The notes: a model not told the origin generated them from the letters alone. 64,000 nucleotides of DNA from Thuidium tamariscinum (GCA_947034885.2 OX344751.2:41073082-41137081), one strand, 5' to 3'. Positions 11,826 to 25,107 are shown, counted from the stretch's first letter. Numbers and translations: made by a program.

Positions 11826-14154
11826 TAGACATATCAATGATCAATTGAGAGGTGTTGAAGTAAAAAATTTTGATAAAATTACTAGCAAACTCCAAAAGTT
11901 AAGAGAAATGCTAACCAAGTGGTTGGTAATTACTACACCCTAATAATATTTTACAAAATATTCAAAGTTGAGAATGTAAGATAGCTTATATTTAACACTA
12001 AACTCTCCTTCAATGACTTATATTGAAGCAAAAAATGTCACAAATTTCTTTGATTGCTTTTTGTAAAGTTGTGATTTTGGATCATGCAAGCATTCATTTA
12101 AGGTCTTGTTTTTGGTATTACAAAATGGTATATGTTGCAATTAGGTGCTTCTACCTTATAATGTGTATGAAATGATATCCTTCAACAATACTAATAAAAT
12201 TGATTAAAACAAAACTATAAAATAAAATAAAATATGGACAATGCTTCATATGCTATAGTGATTCACTATGTAATAATTTTACTAAAATATTAATATGTTA
12301 TTATATTTTATCAACTAATACACTATATTTATTAAGTGCTATCTACTCATATGATGCTTTACTTCAATATAGGATGCCCAAAATGTACTAAAGTCTACTA
12401 ATTAATGTTGAAAATATACCCTTGTAAAGTGAGCAAAAAAAGAGATACATCAAATGTAATCAAAACATACTTCAACCAACTTCAAGCTAAATCCATAAAA
12501 TGCTAAAAACATTGCAACTAAAATATAAACTTGGCTATGGTAAGAATATCTTAAATTACAAATTGTTGAGTCCTTGCAAGAAAAAGTTACTAATTCAAAT
12601 TCAAAAATAGCCATAATATTCAAATACTCTAACTTTTGGAATAAATTTTTAGAAAATAAAATAAAATATAGATCATTTATACTACACTATGGGCACATGT
12701 GGAAGTTGTAGGCAGTCTTCTATTTTTTTTAAATCACTTGTGAAATTGTGTAATTTTAATAAAAGTCTTTATATTCTAATTTGAACTTCAAATTTTTATT
12801 TTTGAATCAAATACAATTCTAGGACCCTCAAAAATGGCCAAGGTAGATATCCAATTGAGGTCTAATTAAAAATAGTAAACTAATATTTTAAGAAAAAAAT
12901 CAACATTTAAAATTATTACTTGTACCTTCACTTCAAGTTTCATAGAAAATGGACAAATGAAGCAAAAGTTGTGAGATAAAACTACATGTCTAGGGTCAAG
13001 GGGACAAAAAGGAGGCAAAAGTTTTTTACAACCACCCTACCAATGGAAAATCCATGCTAATAAAAGCTATCTTTATGAACAAGTTGCAAAAGATTAAGAG
13101 ACGTAACAAGGAATATGAACTAGCTTGAATCAATTTTAAGTGCATTAATCCTACAAACAATGACGACAAGCAATTTCCTATACTCTTGTCAACAAAAAAA
13201 AACATGCATATAGTTTAACACACACTTGTAGGTGAAAATTCCAATTGTCAACAAGGCTCTATTTCTCATAGCTTCATACCTATGAAGGATAGAACATTGT
13301 CACACATTGAAAACTATAGGTCAAGTATAAGTATAATTCAAAACTATTATTCCAAATTAGGTAAAATGATCTATAACAACAATTCAACTCGAGGAGTTCA
13401 TTCCCTTATATATTTTGCATACACCTTCCAATAATGACCTATTTAATGGAGGGCTATCTATAAAATGACCTATTTAATGGAGGGCTATCTATAAAATGAC
13501 CTATTTATAACATAGAGGTGTTTTAGGGCACCCTATTTTACATATAATTTTATTTCTCACTTATACATAACCCTATTTTACATAAAATCTTATTTCTCAA
13601 TTTTTAAGCACCCTGTAGTAAATGTTATTTTTTACAAATTTTACATGGAATGAATATATTGAACCCTATTTTTTTTCACACATGGTTTCTAAAACTTTCG
13701 CCAATGATCTTCCCAAGCAATTCAAGGGACATGCACAAATAATGCAAAAAGAATTCATAATACAAGCTTTTCAACATTGCAAACACTGCTACATGCAATG
13801 CATTATTCCCTTAATGCTTTCACAAAGCAACACATTAGAATGTCATAATATACATATAGTATAGGCCAACCACAATTCTCCTACCAAAGCACCCTTTGTA
13901 GTTCCAAAAACAAATGCTCTAAAGGGAGAGACAAGAGTATAAGTCAAGACATCAACCTTCAATCTAGTAGGTAGGAACAATATTAAAGTAAACCTACAAA
14001 ACAAAGCGACAATTATCAAATTCTAGACTTTTCATACAAATAAGTAGAAAGAAATTAAGTCTTCAAACCTTAAACTTAACTGATGGTGTGTTTCACAAAA
14101 CATGCAAGCTCGTGTCATCCACAGTGACACCTTCATAATTGAGGTACCATTCGC
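11826..14154. other. AT-rich intergenic region with a small tandem repeat
   Basis: No gene is seen. At 13433-13508 a 31-bp unit beginning AATGACCTATTTAATGGAG is present in two full copies plus part of a third. The rest is simple AT-rich sequence; the frame at 13622-13864 shows no coding features. Confidence 0.35.
13433..13508. repeat. 31-bp tandem repeat, about 2.4 copies
   Basis: The word AATGACC starts at 13433, 13464 and 13495, a constant 31-bp spacing with almost no change between copies, indicating a recent slippage or unequal-exchange duplication. Confidence 0.8.
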
Positions 14155-14727
14155 GTGTTCATATGTGTATTATGTTCTGAAAAAGCTGGTCTAGACCCTG
14201 AACAAGTGATTCACATGCCGCTTTATCACCCTAAAATAAAACAATTGTTATGTAGAGACCAAAAACCCACGCCGTTTGTATGGTACATTACATCTAATTC
14301 ATTTGTCCAAGACAACGTAATCTTAAATCGCAAACTGGCTAAGTCCTACCCTGGAGAATCTACCCAACTGATTGAGACGTACAAACGGAGATCAACAAGT
14401 TGCAGAACAACTGATCAGAACTTGCTTGCCCAGTGTCAGACTGATTCAATCCTCACCAAGAATCGATTGACCGAGACAGACATCTCGATCCCAGCCATAC
14501 CGACAAGGATGCAAATGCAGCTACTCGTACCTGGAGGTGAGAATTCAGGAGCACGGAGCTTGCAGGTTTCTTTCCTAGTTGACTTCACGGCTCTGCAAGA
14601 GAGAAAATCAGCACAGATTAGGCACAGGTGTGTCACAGGGAAGGTAGAGTCCAAACATCCCTCATGGGAATCAATGAAGTGTTTACCTGAACTTCACCTG
14701 AATAATAAGAGAATTCCGTGGAGGTAA
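14155..14727 (+). CDS. Unrecognised 190-codon open frame, doubtful
   Basis: A single open frame in a stretch of clearly higher GC than its surroundings. The first ATG in frame is at 14215, giving about 170 codons; the earlier start would be GTG. I recognise no domain, signal peptide or membrane segment. The GC change suggests low-copy DNA, perhaps a remnant of a gene, since the next kilobases also hold a SEC14-like exon fragment. The opposite strand is open for 72 codons over the same place, so chance openness cannot be excluded. Confidence 0.2.
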   Translation: MFICVLCSEKAGLDPEQVIHMPLYHPKIKQLLCRDQKPTPFVWYITSNSFVQDNVILNRKLAKSYPGESTQLIETYKRRSTSCRTTDQNLLAQCQTDSILTKNRLTETDISIPAIPTRMQMQLLVPGGENSGARSLQVSFLVDFTALQERKSAQIRHRCVTGKVESKHPSWESMKCLPELHLNNKRIPWR

Positions 14728-16154
14728 AAATATGGCCATTACCTCATAGTAATCGATCACTATATGGGAATGCAGTTCCTCTTGGTAATGATATACTAAA
14801 TACTTTGTAGAAAAGAGTGTGAAAATCTTGGGAAACATTAACATACATTTTAACTATTGTACATTTTCATCTTATATTTAATTATAAAATATAATCTACA
14901 ATACATGTATAATACACTGTATTATATATTTTACAATACAGTATATATTTCTTGAACACATTGGAAGTAGAGACCATGAAATTATTCTAGAGAGACTTTG
15001 CCTTTTATACTTCACGAGAGTCTCACCAACGACAATGCTTATGGGATAATTTCTACAATAAAGAACCACATGGTAAAATCACATTTTTGGGGAAGTGTTT
15101 TAACATGTGGGAAAGATACAGAAATTTCCCTCTTCATGTGTTAAGTGTTTGTTGAACTCACACTTTACCACATAGTCAACTAATGAATTCATACTTTCCC
15201 CTTTCATGAACAGTACGTAGAAAATGGAAAAAATAATACACTGATGCTGCATCAGGCAAAGGTTCCTACTTCCGTGAGTATTCAAGACCGAGCATACCAC
15301 TTCCACAAACCAAAACCAAAACTCTTAACTTAGAACTCCAAGACCAAGCATGATGCGTAACGCCAGACGGCGAAACCGGTGACAAGTAACGCAACAACTC
15401 ACAATACAAGTTGCTCTCCTACACGCAATTTGGAGAGGGCTTCCAATTGTCGGCAAGCCCAAGACTTCACCTCGATTGACAAGCATCCGCGCGACCCACC
15501 AATCGAAATTCGCAGGAGAGCCCGAATCCGACCTTCGCGAGCGGGGCAGCGCCCGCTGCGTTCCTCAAGATTGCACGGGCCAAGTGCGTAGTGTAGCAAC
15601 GTAGGAGAACTAGGAAAGGGTTCCGCGGGCGGCTCTATCGGGAAGTTCGGCGTGCAAAGGACGGCACCAGCACTGCTACAGTAGGGCGTCCATGAAAAGT
15701 CTCCCCAATCGACCAATTCACGCGGCCTGGGCTCCACCTCATCTCAGCTAGCCAATTGCTGCAGACAGCTCTACAGGACCTTCCCCGCCCCCCAGTTGGC
15801 ACCCCGCTAGCCCCAGTTTACCGCCCGGCGTCCGTCGTCTCTTTCCTCATTACAATCAACTGGTAGAAGCAAAACCGTGTTGAAACTTGAAACACGGTAA
15901 GTGCACTGTAGCATCACTTCGCGGCCGGGTTCTTCAAATTCGCAGAGACGCGTTGCTAATGCCGTCCAGCTTACGTTGGATCCAGGAGAAGGTTCACCGA
16001 AAGAATTGAGTCTCTCATGACACTTGTGTGTATCGCGCGTGTTTTGAGGCTCATTATACTTCGTCGAAGCAGTTCCAATTCATTATATTTGTTTTTTTCA
16101 TTAGCTTAAACACTTCGGGTTTCACATATATAAGCATTGTATTATTGTTTGCAG
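14728..16154. other. GC-richer low-copy region without a recognised gene
   Basis: Between about 15360 and 15990 the sequence is GC-rich and gene-like, with short open frames on both strands (15399-15737 minus, 15379-15591 plus) but no recognisable protein. A strong donor-like ACACGGTAAGTG lies near 15894-15905. This could be the promoter and first non-coding exon of the SEC14-like remnant that follows, but that is inference. Confidence 0.3.
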
Positions 16155-16305
16155 ATTGTGAAGCCGTTTCTAGATATCAGAACAGCTCGCAAAGTGAAGT
16201 TCATGTACAGCAACGACGCGGCCTCCACGAAGCCGTTGAGCGAACTCTTTGATTCGAGGCAGATGGGGAAGTTGCTGAGCAGTGCCCATCCTGCTAAAGC
16301 ATTTC
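16155..16305 (+). pseudogene. SEC14/CRAL-TRIO-like exon fragment truncated by a MITE end
   Basis: After a clear acceptor TTGTTTGCAG at 16145-16154 the frame encodes I-V-K-P-F-L-D-I-R-T, then K-V-K-F-M-Y-S-N-D and later S-E-L-F-D-S-R-Q-M. This is the segment following the central strand in plant CRAL-TRIO (SEC14-like) lipid-binding proteins, where I-V-K-P-F-L-D-x-x-T and K-V-K-F-V-Y are usual. SEC14 proteins bind and transfer phosphoinositides and other lipids. The frame runs directly into TTAACCCATGAAGG at 16306, a piggyBac-like terminus. No neighbouring SEC14 exons were found in the window, so this looks like a gene fragment or relic. Confidence 0.55.
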
Positions 16306-16330
16306 TTAACCCATGAAGGCATAAATGTCA
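16306..16330. mobile_element. Putative left terminus of a piggyBac-type MITE
   Basis: TTAACCCATGAAGGCATAA resembles the termini of the other TTAA-bounded elements here (TTAACCCCTAAAGGCCC). It begins exactly where the SEC14-like exon frame is interrupted. I could not find a matching right end, so this rests on one end only. Confidence 0.35.
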
Positions 16331-19300
16331 AAGGTAGATGTTTTTGTGTCCAGTTAATGATACAAAAAATTTGGTTGTTATAAGGATTGAAGTCTAACTA
16401 TTCATCTTCAAAATTTTGTGTGAAAAAGGGAGATCTATCTACACTACTTTGATTTCCAATTAGTGCTTTGGGATTTAGGGTAAACCAATGATTCCCACAG
16501 TAACAAAATGGATGATACCCACAATCACCAATTCCTCCTATAAGGATTAATGAAGGAAGGTGCATTTTCTATATCTACTAAAATAAACTCAAACATTTTT
16601 TTTTTGCCTACAATAACACATGATCATCATTCAAAATGGGGTACATATATTTGGATCAAAAAGTAACACTTGAGCTAAGGTTGTCCCCATTTGTAATAAT
16701 AATATGAGAGGATGATTTAATTGAGAATAGTACAAAAGAACTCAAACATGGCACCAAACTCCATCTACCTCCAATTTGGATGCTCTAAAGAATTTCATCC
16801 TCTGTTTTTGTCAAACTCTAATTTAAGTACCATATTACATATACTTTATGATTACCAGTATTGATGATACGAAATATATACAATTTGAATATAGTATGAA
16901 AGCCTAGAAGATCTTAGCATCAATGAAAGTCACAATACAAAAATTGTTCTTTGTAAATGAAAAAGGGACTACAATAGCAATTCTATAATTTCCAATGAAT
17001 ATGTGACATGTAGGCTTCTACATCGCTCAATAGTATCACCAACAATCCACAACACTAGCACAATTCTTGAAGGACAAAATTTGACAAAGTCAAACATGGC
17101 TCAAATTTCTTAAAGAGGGCAAAATTTCATCCAAAGTTCTCTCACTAGTGAGAATCCCAATGTCACCAAGTTTACAACATGACTTATAAATTCCAATATT
17201 AGCATTTGGCATCTACATGGGGAATCACAATAAACTTTTGAGCAATTTTAGGAACTTCAATGAGTTCAATGAGGCTCTACTTGTCTCAAAGGCTTGGGAA
17301 GAAAAATTAAAGCCTACTACATTCAAATCTTCAACAAATTCATGGAAAGGAGTTTGAAGAGGAAAATAAATTGTAACCGCCTTTATTGATTGTTGGTACA
17401 CCTACAAGAATATTTTGAAATTTTACAATTTATTCACATTGTGTCCAAATAATACATCTTATAGTACGTTGAAATTTTTTTACTACTTTATAACTAATGT
17501 TTGATTATATTTAGCATTCTTGAATGCTATTAGTGTCAATTGTAGGTACACTTACTTTACATTAACTCCTAAAAGATCTAATCCATAGTGAAACCTTAAA
17601 AATATGATGTTTGAGCTAAATCTAGCCTTTCAAATTGTGTTCAAAGCTTAGACTTCCAGTTTTAGTATGTAAGATATTATGAATGATCTATGCATGAAAA
17701 AACTCAATCTATTTAGCGAAATATTGTTGTTATTATCATTTTGTAATAGAACATAGAACTAACTTGGTAAATATAGAAAAAAAATACAATTAAATCTTTA
17801 AATTATTTCAAGTGGTACATATAGCAATGAAGATTGGTGCAAAAATTTATCAATTATGTTTTTATAGTCAACATGCAAAATATCTTTGCCAATGAGCTTT
17901 AAGCCAAATGTTATCATGACTATAGAGCTAATTTTATTGCTTTAAATGATTGATAATTTTTTTTAAATATTTCTTCTTTGAGAAAGAATTTTTTTTAAGT
18001 TGATTTTTTCAAGAAAATTGATGGAATAATTGTAATTTAAAAAAGTAAAAGTGGCATAAAATTATATCAATTGTAGTTTCTATTAGAATGATATAATGGT
18101 TTTACATAAATTAAGGTTTCAATTAAAAAAATGTAATTTTATAATTTAAATTAAAATCCTTATAAGAGAAATTGACCAAAAAAAAATACAATGAGGTGTA
18201 ATTTGGATTTTGACACTTAGAGCTTTGAATTACAATAGTTTTTTTTTCTATTTTTTTGTTTGTTACTTTGAAAGTCACAATTAAAGTTGATATAGAAGCA
18301 TCTATTTTGGAGATGTAAGGATCTTTAATTCTAAAGTCAAAAGTGTCATTGGTGCCATTCAACAACTTTGCCTCTTCATTTGACAATGAATCTTGAATGG
18401 ATGATTTCAATCTATTTTTTGGTGCTTAGGAAATTTGGTGGTCTTGCTAACTCTTGAAGTTAGTTTGGATCATTTTTGGATTTTATGAGGGATTTAGTCG
18501 CCAAAACATGAAGTAGAAATGGATTGCCTTGTCATGTGTTTTGATTTTTAGGCCCTTTCTTTTTCCATGATTTAAATTAGCCCAATAAAATCATCTTTAT
18601 TACCAACATTTGTTTCTAACAAATGGAATACAGCTTACAAAGTCGAGTTTTCATTTCATTTTGAATTTTTGGAAGAATCTTAAAGTTGAATGAAAAACAA
18701 TAATTAAAAATTATGTACATAATACCATCATATTTAGAATGTTTATCATGTTGTAGTTATAGTGTCATTAATCATATTGAAAAAATAATTTATAAATAAA
18801 AATTTCAAACTTCCAAAACCTTCCTAGAAGATCCTAGTTCAAGTTTAATATTAATAATATTTATTATAGTCAATCCTTTCTTTTGCACTGCCCTTCAATT
18901 CAAAGGAACGATTAGATTCTTTTCCAAACACATGGATCCAAAGTTCTTCTATTTCAGAGAGTATAATTAAAAAATTCTAAACTCATGAATATGTAATGTG
19001 CAGTGAACATTTTGAGAGATGTTTTGGTTGTAATTATCATATTACCTTATTGATTTTTAAGATTAAAGGTTCATATTAGGATCCAAATAAAAAAATTGAA
19101 ATTTAGCAAGAGTTGAAATTTAGATGTTTTCAAAATGAAATTTAGCAATAGTTGATATTGATACCTATTTTTTTTAAATGTACAAAAAAAATTGATTTTA
19201 GAAATAATATATTCTTGCCTAAAATAAAAAAATGTATCATATTACTATTACTAGTATGAAATACCATCATGAGAAACTACACCCATAATTAAGTTGTAAA

Positions 19301-20919
19301 TAAGCACATGAATAGAATTCCTATCATTAAACAAACTTAAATTTTTTTAGAGTCCTATTGGCATTTGAAAGAAGATTTCAAGTTTTGTATGCATGTCTTT
19401 CAAGAATATCTTACAAATACCATACTTAGTGGTTATATTTAACATTTCCAAATAATAAATTAAAGTTGAAAATATTGATTTGGTAGATGATAAAAAATAA
19501 AAAGATGTTTTTTTTTCATACAAATAAAAAATGAAATTCCAAATTATATATTGTTACGAGTGTTTTTTTTTCCAACCTTAATTACAGAAGATGGTGAGTT
19601 ATAAATTTTCAAAGCAATTATAATTAGGCCAAGGAAAATTGACTTCCTTATTGACTTGTTTTTTATCCATGCAAAAAACATTCAATTTTTTTAATATATC
19701 ATATATGACAAAATTTTCCAAATTTCAAATTCATATTTGCAATCAAAGATCCTAAATTAGCTCTAGAATATTTAGTAAGTAGATCAAATTTTGTCTATTC
19801 TCTAACAAAATGATGTAGAATATTCCACATCATTTGATCTTTTGGATGATATCATGTGGAACACATCATATTAGTAGCTAAGATAGAACCACCTATACTT
19901 GATCATTTAAGCAATTTTAGAACAACTAAAGAACAATTTGAGGTAGTAGAAAGCTTTCTCATGTAGAAAGATAAGAAATTTTGAGATTTGTAATTTTTTG
20001 TAATTTTTTTGGTGAAATTGAGAATACTACGAACTTTAGGAGCTAAAAGTGTTTTGAATCTATAGTTGATGTCTAGAGTCTTCCAATTTGGCTCATAGCC
20101 AAATTGCTTTGCCACCTACTACTTCTATACACTTTGGGACAATTTTGGACATTCGTCATGACTTTACGTGTTCTAACCTTGAGAAAAGAATGTAAACACA
20201 CATTCTAGATTAAGTGCCTACTTTAGTCTCAGATAATGCACTCTATAAGTTGCCCATGACTCATTCATCTAGAATAGGTAGTTCTATCTTATAAAGACAC
20301 TTGGAAAATTTAATATGAAAATTGAACTAGAAAATGTATAGCATTGTAGCAAAAGAATAAAAGAATTTGTCAATAACTTAATGATCATACAATTAGTTAA
20401 GCAAATAGAAGATGTAGTTAGTGATTCAATGTATTGAGTTGATAATTGGAATATGTTATTGTGTACTAATAGAACACAACCAAGAGAAAAGAAAACCCAT
20501 TTATAATCCATCCATCCATCTATACCTTTAAGATAGGCTACTTGGTTTGTTTTGTTTATTTTGTTGAGATCTCTTGAATTAGGTGTTCTTTGATAAAGCC
20601 CTTGGTGAGGGAAGGGTGCATAGGATTTAGTTGGTGGTGTCTGGACCTACAGTAGAAAAGTTATGGTTTTTTAAAATTGTTTTGGAATTAAAAAATTACT
20701 AATAATTTTTATTTTTTTGGTTATGACAATGGCACAGGAAAATACTAATATATGTTAAATTTAATGAAGTTTCTAACTAACTAATTATTAAGAGCAAGTG
20801 AAGGTACAAGTAAAGAAGAGAAATTAATTATTTTCTCCATAACAAAGTTTGAGGTCTGACTTCATTCTAGTGCTAAAGCCTACTTTTATTTCTCCACTGT
20901 GTGTGGATGAATTTAGTAG
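16331..20919. other. Long AT-rich intergenic region
   Basis: About 4.6 kb of strongly AT-rich sequence in which I see no gene, RNA or well-bounded repeat. Short frames such as 18123-18410 (minus) and 20284-20511 (minus) are low-complexity and lack family features. Old, unrecognisable transposon sequence is the likeliest content. Confidence 0.35.
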
Positions 20920-21420
20920 ATGAGGGCTCCTAAGAAGAAAAGGCAACCCCCTTCTTTAGTAGATTCTAAAACTTTTTCTCCAAAAGCTACTGAATGCTAT
21001 GCTGTGGAGGTGAAAAAATACAAAATTTACACATCACAAAATAGGGGGTATTTTTTACATTTCCGTTTACACGAGGCAATAAGCAGGTGGCCATCATCAT
21101 TGCTGTTCCCAAAATTGACCCCAGCCTCTCATGTTCAAACAGTGTAGATTATAGATTCCTTCAGCAAGGGGGTGGTAGGTGTGCCGGACGGAGTTCCACT
21201 GCAGAGTGCAGACGTCACAGATGACGGAAGGATTCTCTCGGATGAATAGTAGTCATCCAAACGGGGGGTGAATTTCCTGGCCGCCTTCTCCTTCAGCTGA
21301 CTCCTCACAACGTCAGCTTTCTCGTGCCGTCGCTGTTTGTCCATTCCAATCCTGTCACCGTTCTTCATAAATTCCGACTCTCCTGGCAAATTGGTCGACC
21401 CAGCTTCGACAGAGACCGGT
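20920..21420. other. Two short coding-like frames of unknown nature
   Basis: On the plus strand 20920-21147 begins M-R-A-P-K-K-K-R-Q, a basic patch like a nuclear localisation signal, but nothing else is recognisable. On the minus strand a frame of about 95 codons ending at 21135 encodes a charged stretch with K-Q-R-R-H-E-K-A-D and K-E-K-A-A-R-K-F-T-P-R-L-D-D-Y-Y, followed by Ser/Thr/Pro-rich sequence. The minus frame has coding-like composition and could be the last exon of a lost gene. Neither has a supported start or neighbouring exons. Confidence 0.25.
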
Positions 21421-21860
21421 CGGTTTCACCACGCGCATTCGGTTTGAGCAGAGTTTTTTTTTTTTTTTTTTTTTATAAATTCTTGTTTCCGTAACGAAAT
21501 TCTCATTCCTTTCTCAGATTCGATGCAATCACTGTCTCGGGAATCCAGGGATGCGCGGCGACGGTTAAGTAGCGGATTATGATACAACTCCTATGCTCTT
21601 TCTGTCTTAGAGGAGATTAGAGAAGCAGATTACGGGAACGCTCATATTTAATTTCACCTTCGTAAATTGGCGAGTGTAGCTGGTGCTCTGTTTTCAGGGT
21701 TTTGAGAGTTGGAGCTGCGTTGTGGAGATTTGGCGATTTGTGCTTGAGTCGGTCGCAGAAGAATCGGAAAGTTTGTTGGAATTCGAGTGGTGTCTTTCTG
21801 GTTTTTGCTTAGGTGCAAAGGTCAGCTTCCTCTTATGGTTGTGGCGGTTTAGGAGCCAGT
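21421..21860 (+). promoter_or_regulatory. Presumed promoter and 5' leader of CNX2
   Basis: This stretch precedes the CNX2 start codon. It holds an uninterrupted run of about 20 T at 21457-21474 and then GC-richer sequence typical of a transcribed leader. A frame open at 21683-21988 overlaps the first exon out of register and is not the gene product. No defined TATA box was identified. Confidence 0.35.
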
Positions 21861-24800
21861 ATGAGATGGGCACAATGGATTGCTCTGTCCTCCGCGCGTG
21901 CGTCCCGATCGCTCACAAGCTCCACCACGCCGGGTGTTTGCGGATTCCATGTAGGTGTTCACCATTCACTTCGCTTTTAAATAAATAACCTGTGCTTGGA
22001 ATTCAGATACAGAGAGTAGTTTGAGGATTTTAATAGCGTTGTCGATGTCGTGGTTTAAAGTTTGCAGAGTGATTGAAATTAGTTGTAGTCCTTCTAATTG
22101 ACGAAATGACGTAGTCAAGGGGTTGCGAGCGAGCTAAGTTTTGTGCATTAGGGGATGCCGGGGACCTGGAACCCTAATTGCCGAATGGAAGCTCGGAGGG
22201 TAAGAATCTACCTGGAAAAGTTCTGGGTGTTGTGATGTTCTGTAGGTTTTGGATTGACAAGAATGTTCTAGGTTTGAGGTTTTGAATTCTCAATTGAGAT
22301 ATTTGACGTGTTGCTAAGTTTGAATTACTGGTACTAGCAGGGGTCTTTAGGCGCAGCTGCAATCTTCAATAGACAGGGGTACGTCGTACCTTTTCATGCT
22401 TTGGCTGTACAAGAGAACGAAACGCAAGTGTTAGACGATGACCGCCAAGATGTGGATACTAATTTTCTCACCAGTGAAAACGTTCGTTCACAAATCTCAA
22501 GAAATGCAACAAGCACTGAAGAAGGTGTGAAGCTCTTCTTTCTGGCAAGTGCGCAATTTTTCTGGTTCACCTTGGTCAGCTGGAGTTCAGCACTCTGAAA
22601 GACTGGCTCAGGACTTGTGGAATTAACTTAACTAAAATTTAACTAACTCTAGATTATTTTGTTTTATCTAGACAATCAAACTCCTATCATCCTTACGAAA
22701 ATGAATTATTTCATTTTGGGGTATAATAGACTTCAATTCTCACTGAAAAATTAAAGAATTTGAGGTGTTTAGGAGTCATTCTATTTACTCCCTAGGATTT
22801 TTCTATCAGTAGTTTAGGATTGAGCAGCTCCGTTGACATCCCATTGGCTTCTTGACGTTGGACCTACATTATTTCGGACACTGATTTGACCTGAAATTAC
22901 TTAAATTCGAGTTCTTGCTGCAGGTTTAAAAGTGATGCTTACGTTTTGCGTGCTTTCCTTTTCTTTTTCAGCCTTTTCCGGAAGCTCGTCAGCTCTCGAA
23001 GCAGACTTACTTAATCCGAGGAGAGATGTTGAAGGAAGACACCGAGTATCAGACATGCTGATCGACTCGCATGGAAGGAGGCATAACTATCTCAGAATCT
23101 CACTCACCGAGCGCTGCAACCTTCGCTGCAATTACTGTATGCCTGCGGAAGGTGTGGAGTTGACACCAAACGCTGCACTGCTCTCTCAGAATGAGATCAT
23201 CCGAATTGCACGCACTTTTGTTGCAGGTGGGGTTGATAAGATACGGCTCACAGGCGGGGAGCCAAGTATCAGGTCGGATATTGAGGAAATATGCGAGCAG
23301 TTGAGTAGCCTACCAGGTCTTAAATACTTGGCTATGACTTCCAATGGCATTGTTTTGACGCGGAAACTGCCTCGATTGCAGGCGGCTGGGTTGAATCAGC
23401 TAAACATTAGTCTAGACACATTGGTGCCAGCCAAGTTCGAGCTCCTTACCAGACGGAAAGGGCATCATAAAGTCCTACAATCCATTGACACAGCGTTGGG
23501 ATTGGGGTTCTCACCAGTGAAGGTATGACATCTGTCTGTTGTGAACTCTGTTTTTTTGCCAGTTTGCTTGCAATTTCGAAAGCAGCGAGTTTTAAGCCTT
23601 GAAGGACCATAAAGCTTAAATTGGGTTTCATGTTTCTTAGCACTTTGGAGTAGGTCACATTGAGACCTTCTTCTGTTCAATTATGTCGTCAGAGTACCCT
23701 TCACGGTGAAATGATTTTCTGTAATTGTTCTGAACATTCATGGTATTTTCACAATTGTTTTGGCAAGCTGGGGCAACTCGATCTCGTAGTGTTATGGACT
23801 GTCTTTTATTTTCCATTTGCTATGGTTGCACAGGTAAATACAGTCATAATGAGAGGTCTCAATGAAGATGAGATCCTAGATTTTGTTGAGTTGACGCGCG
23901 AGAAACCTATCAACGTCCGGTTTATAGAGTTCATGCCTTTTGATGGTAATGTTTGGAATTCTAAGAAGCTGGTTTCATACATGGAGATGATGCACACGAT
24001 TGTAAGTCCTTTAACATCCTTTGCATATTCAGTAGTCAGTGTTGTAGCAGGTTTTCAAATTGCTTTTGATTAATCGGAACTTCCTCAAGTCTACGATGCC
24101 TCATGGTTTAGGCGTTGAAGTCGCTACCGGTAATAGGGAGAACGTTACACTGTGTCGCTGTTTGCTATTCATTGTGATGAAATCTTTTGAAGCTATATTT
24201 TTGATGTTTTGAGGACTGACGCCTTGGAAATTGTGTCCCAGAAGAGAAAGTTTCCAAGTATATACAGGTTGAAAGACCACCCTACCGACACAGCTAAGAA
24301 TTTTCGGGTGGAGGGACACCAAGGCTCGGTGTCTTTCATCACCTCGATGACGCAGCATTTCTGCTCGGGCTGCAATCGGTTACGGCTCATGGCTGACGGC
24401 AACCTCAAAGTCTGCCTGTTTGGTCCCTCAGAGGTGGGCCTTATACCGATGATTATGTATATTCAAAGCTGTTTGATTTGTTATTCTCATCACTCTATTC
24501 AACCTCTCAAGAAGAATCTTTCCAAGTTAAAGTGAGAAAGCCGTTGTTACCAGTCTGATGTTGTACACCTGTCAGCCAATTATTTGACATTTAATGGGAA
24601 CTAAGCATATTATATCAGATACTATGGGAGGCTTGTAAAGCATGATTCAAAAATGTCTGTATTCGAGCAAGCAAAGTTTACCGTAGGGACCAATAGCTTA
24701 TATTGTTCGGAATTGGAAGTGTGCGTGTGGGATTTAAAACGGAATCAATTAACTGGCTTGAACCACATCTAATTTCGTTAAGTTGTATGCTTGTGGTGGT

Positions 24801-25107
24801 CTTCAGGTTAGTTTACGAGATGCAATTCGCAGTGGTATGGAGGAACCAGAATTGCAGCAGGTTATTAGTGATGCGGTATGTGAACATGCCTAACCTCCTC
24901 TTGTTCCTACTTCTGTAGTTTGCGAACTTTGGGTGGGACGACAGTACATACTTTTGCTTTCACACCGAGTTAAAAATCTTGGTTGAAAACCTACACCACT
25001 AACAGTGGGGTTTGATTCCGTAGGTTAAACGAAAGAAGGCCGCACATGCAGGCATGTTTGAGTTGGCACGGACGCAGAATAGGCCCATGGTTCACATCGG
25101 CGGGTGA
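21861..25107 (+). CDS. CNX2: GTP 3',8-cyclase, molybdenum cofactor biosynthesis (CNX2/MoaA), seven exons
   Basis: Exons: 21861-21950, 22341-22524, 22972-23522, 23834-24001, 24242-24433, 24807-24875, 25024-25107. All junctions agree in phase and give 445 residues. CNX2 is a radical-SAM enzyme that converts GTP to the precursor of cyclic pyranopterin monophosphate, the first step of molybdenum cofactor synthesis, in plant mitochondria. The first exon encodes an Arg/Ser/Thr-rich presequence ([16 protein letters not shown]) fitting mitochondrial import. Exon 3 carries the SAM cluster motif C-N-L-R-C-N-Y-C and the G-G-E-P motif (L-T-G-G-E-P). Exon 5 carries the second iron-sulfur motif [10 protein letters not shown] with a third Cys 13 residues on. 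The chain ends in the G-G tail typical of MoaA. Length and order match the Arabidopsis protein, and nothing looks broken. Confidence 0.93.

Noticed and set aside
8458-14154. Possible LTR or LINE remnants in the AT-rich spacers
   Set aside because: No reverse transcriptase, integrase, gag or paired long repeats could be recognised by eye.
17562-17585. TTAACTCCTAAAAGATC, like another piggyBac left terminus
   Set aside because: Similarity stops after about 10 bases and no matching right end was found.
24988-25026. tRNA-like 7-bp stem and GGTTTGATTCC word before the last CNX2 exon
   Set aside because: The stem ends enclose only 39 nt and there is no D or anticodon arm; it is intron sequence containing the splice acceptor.
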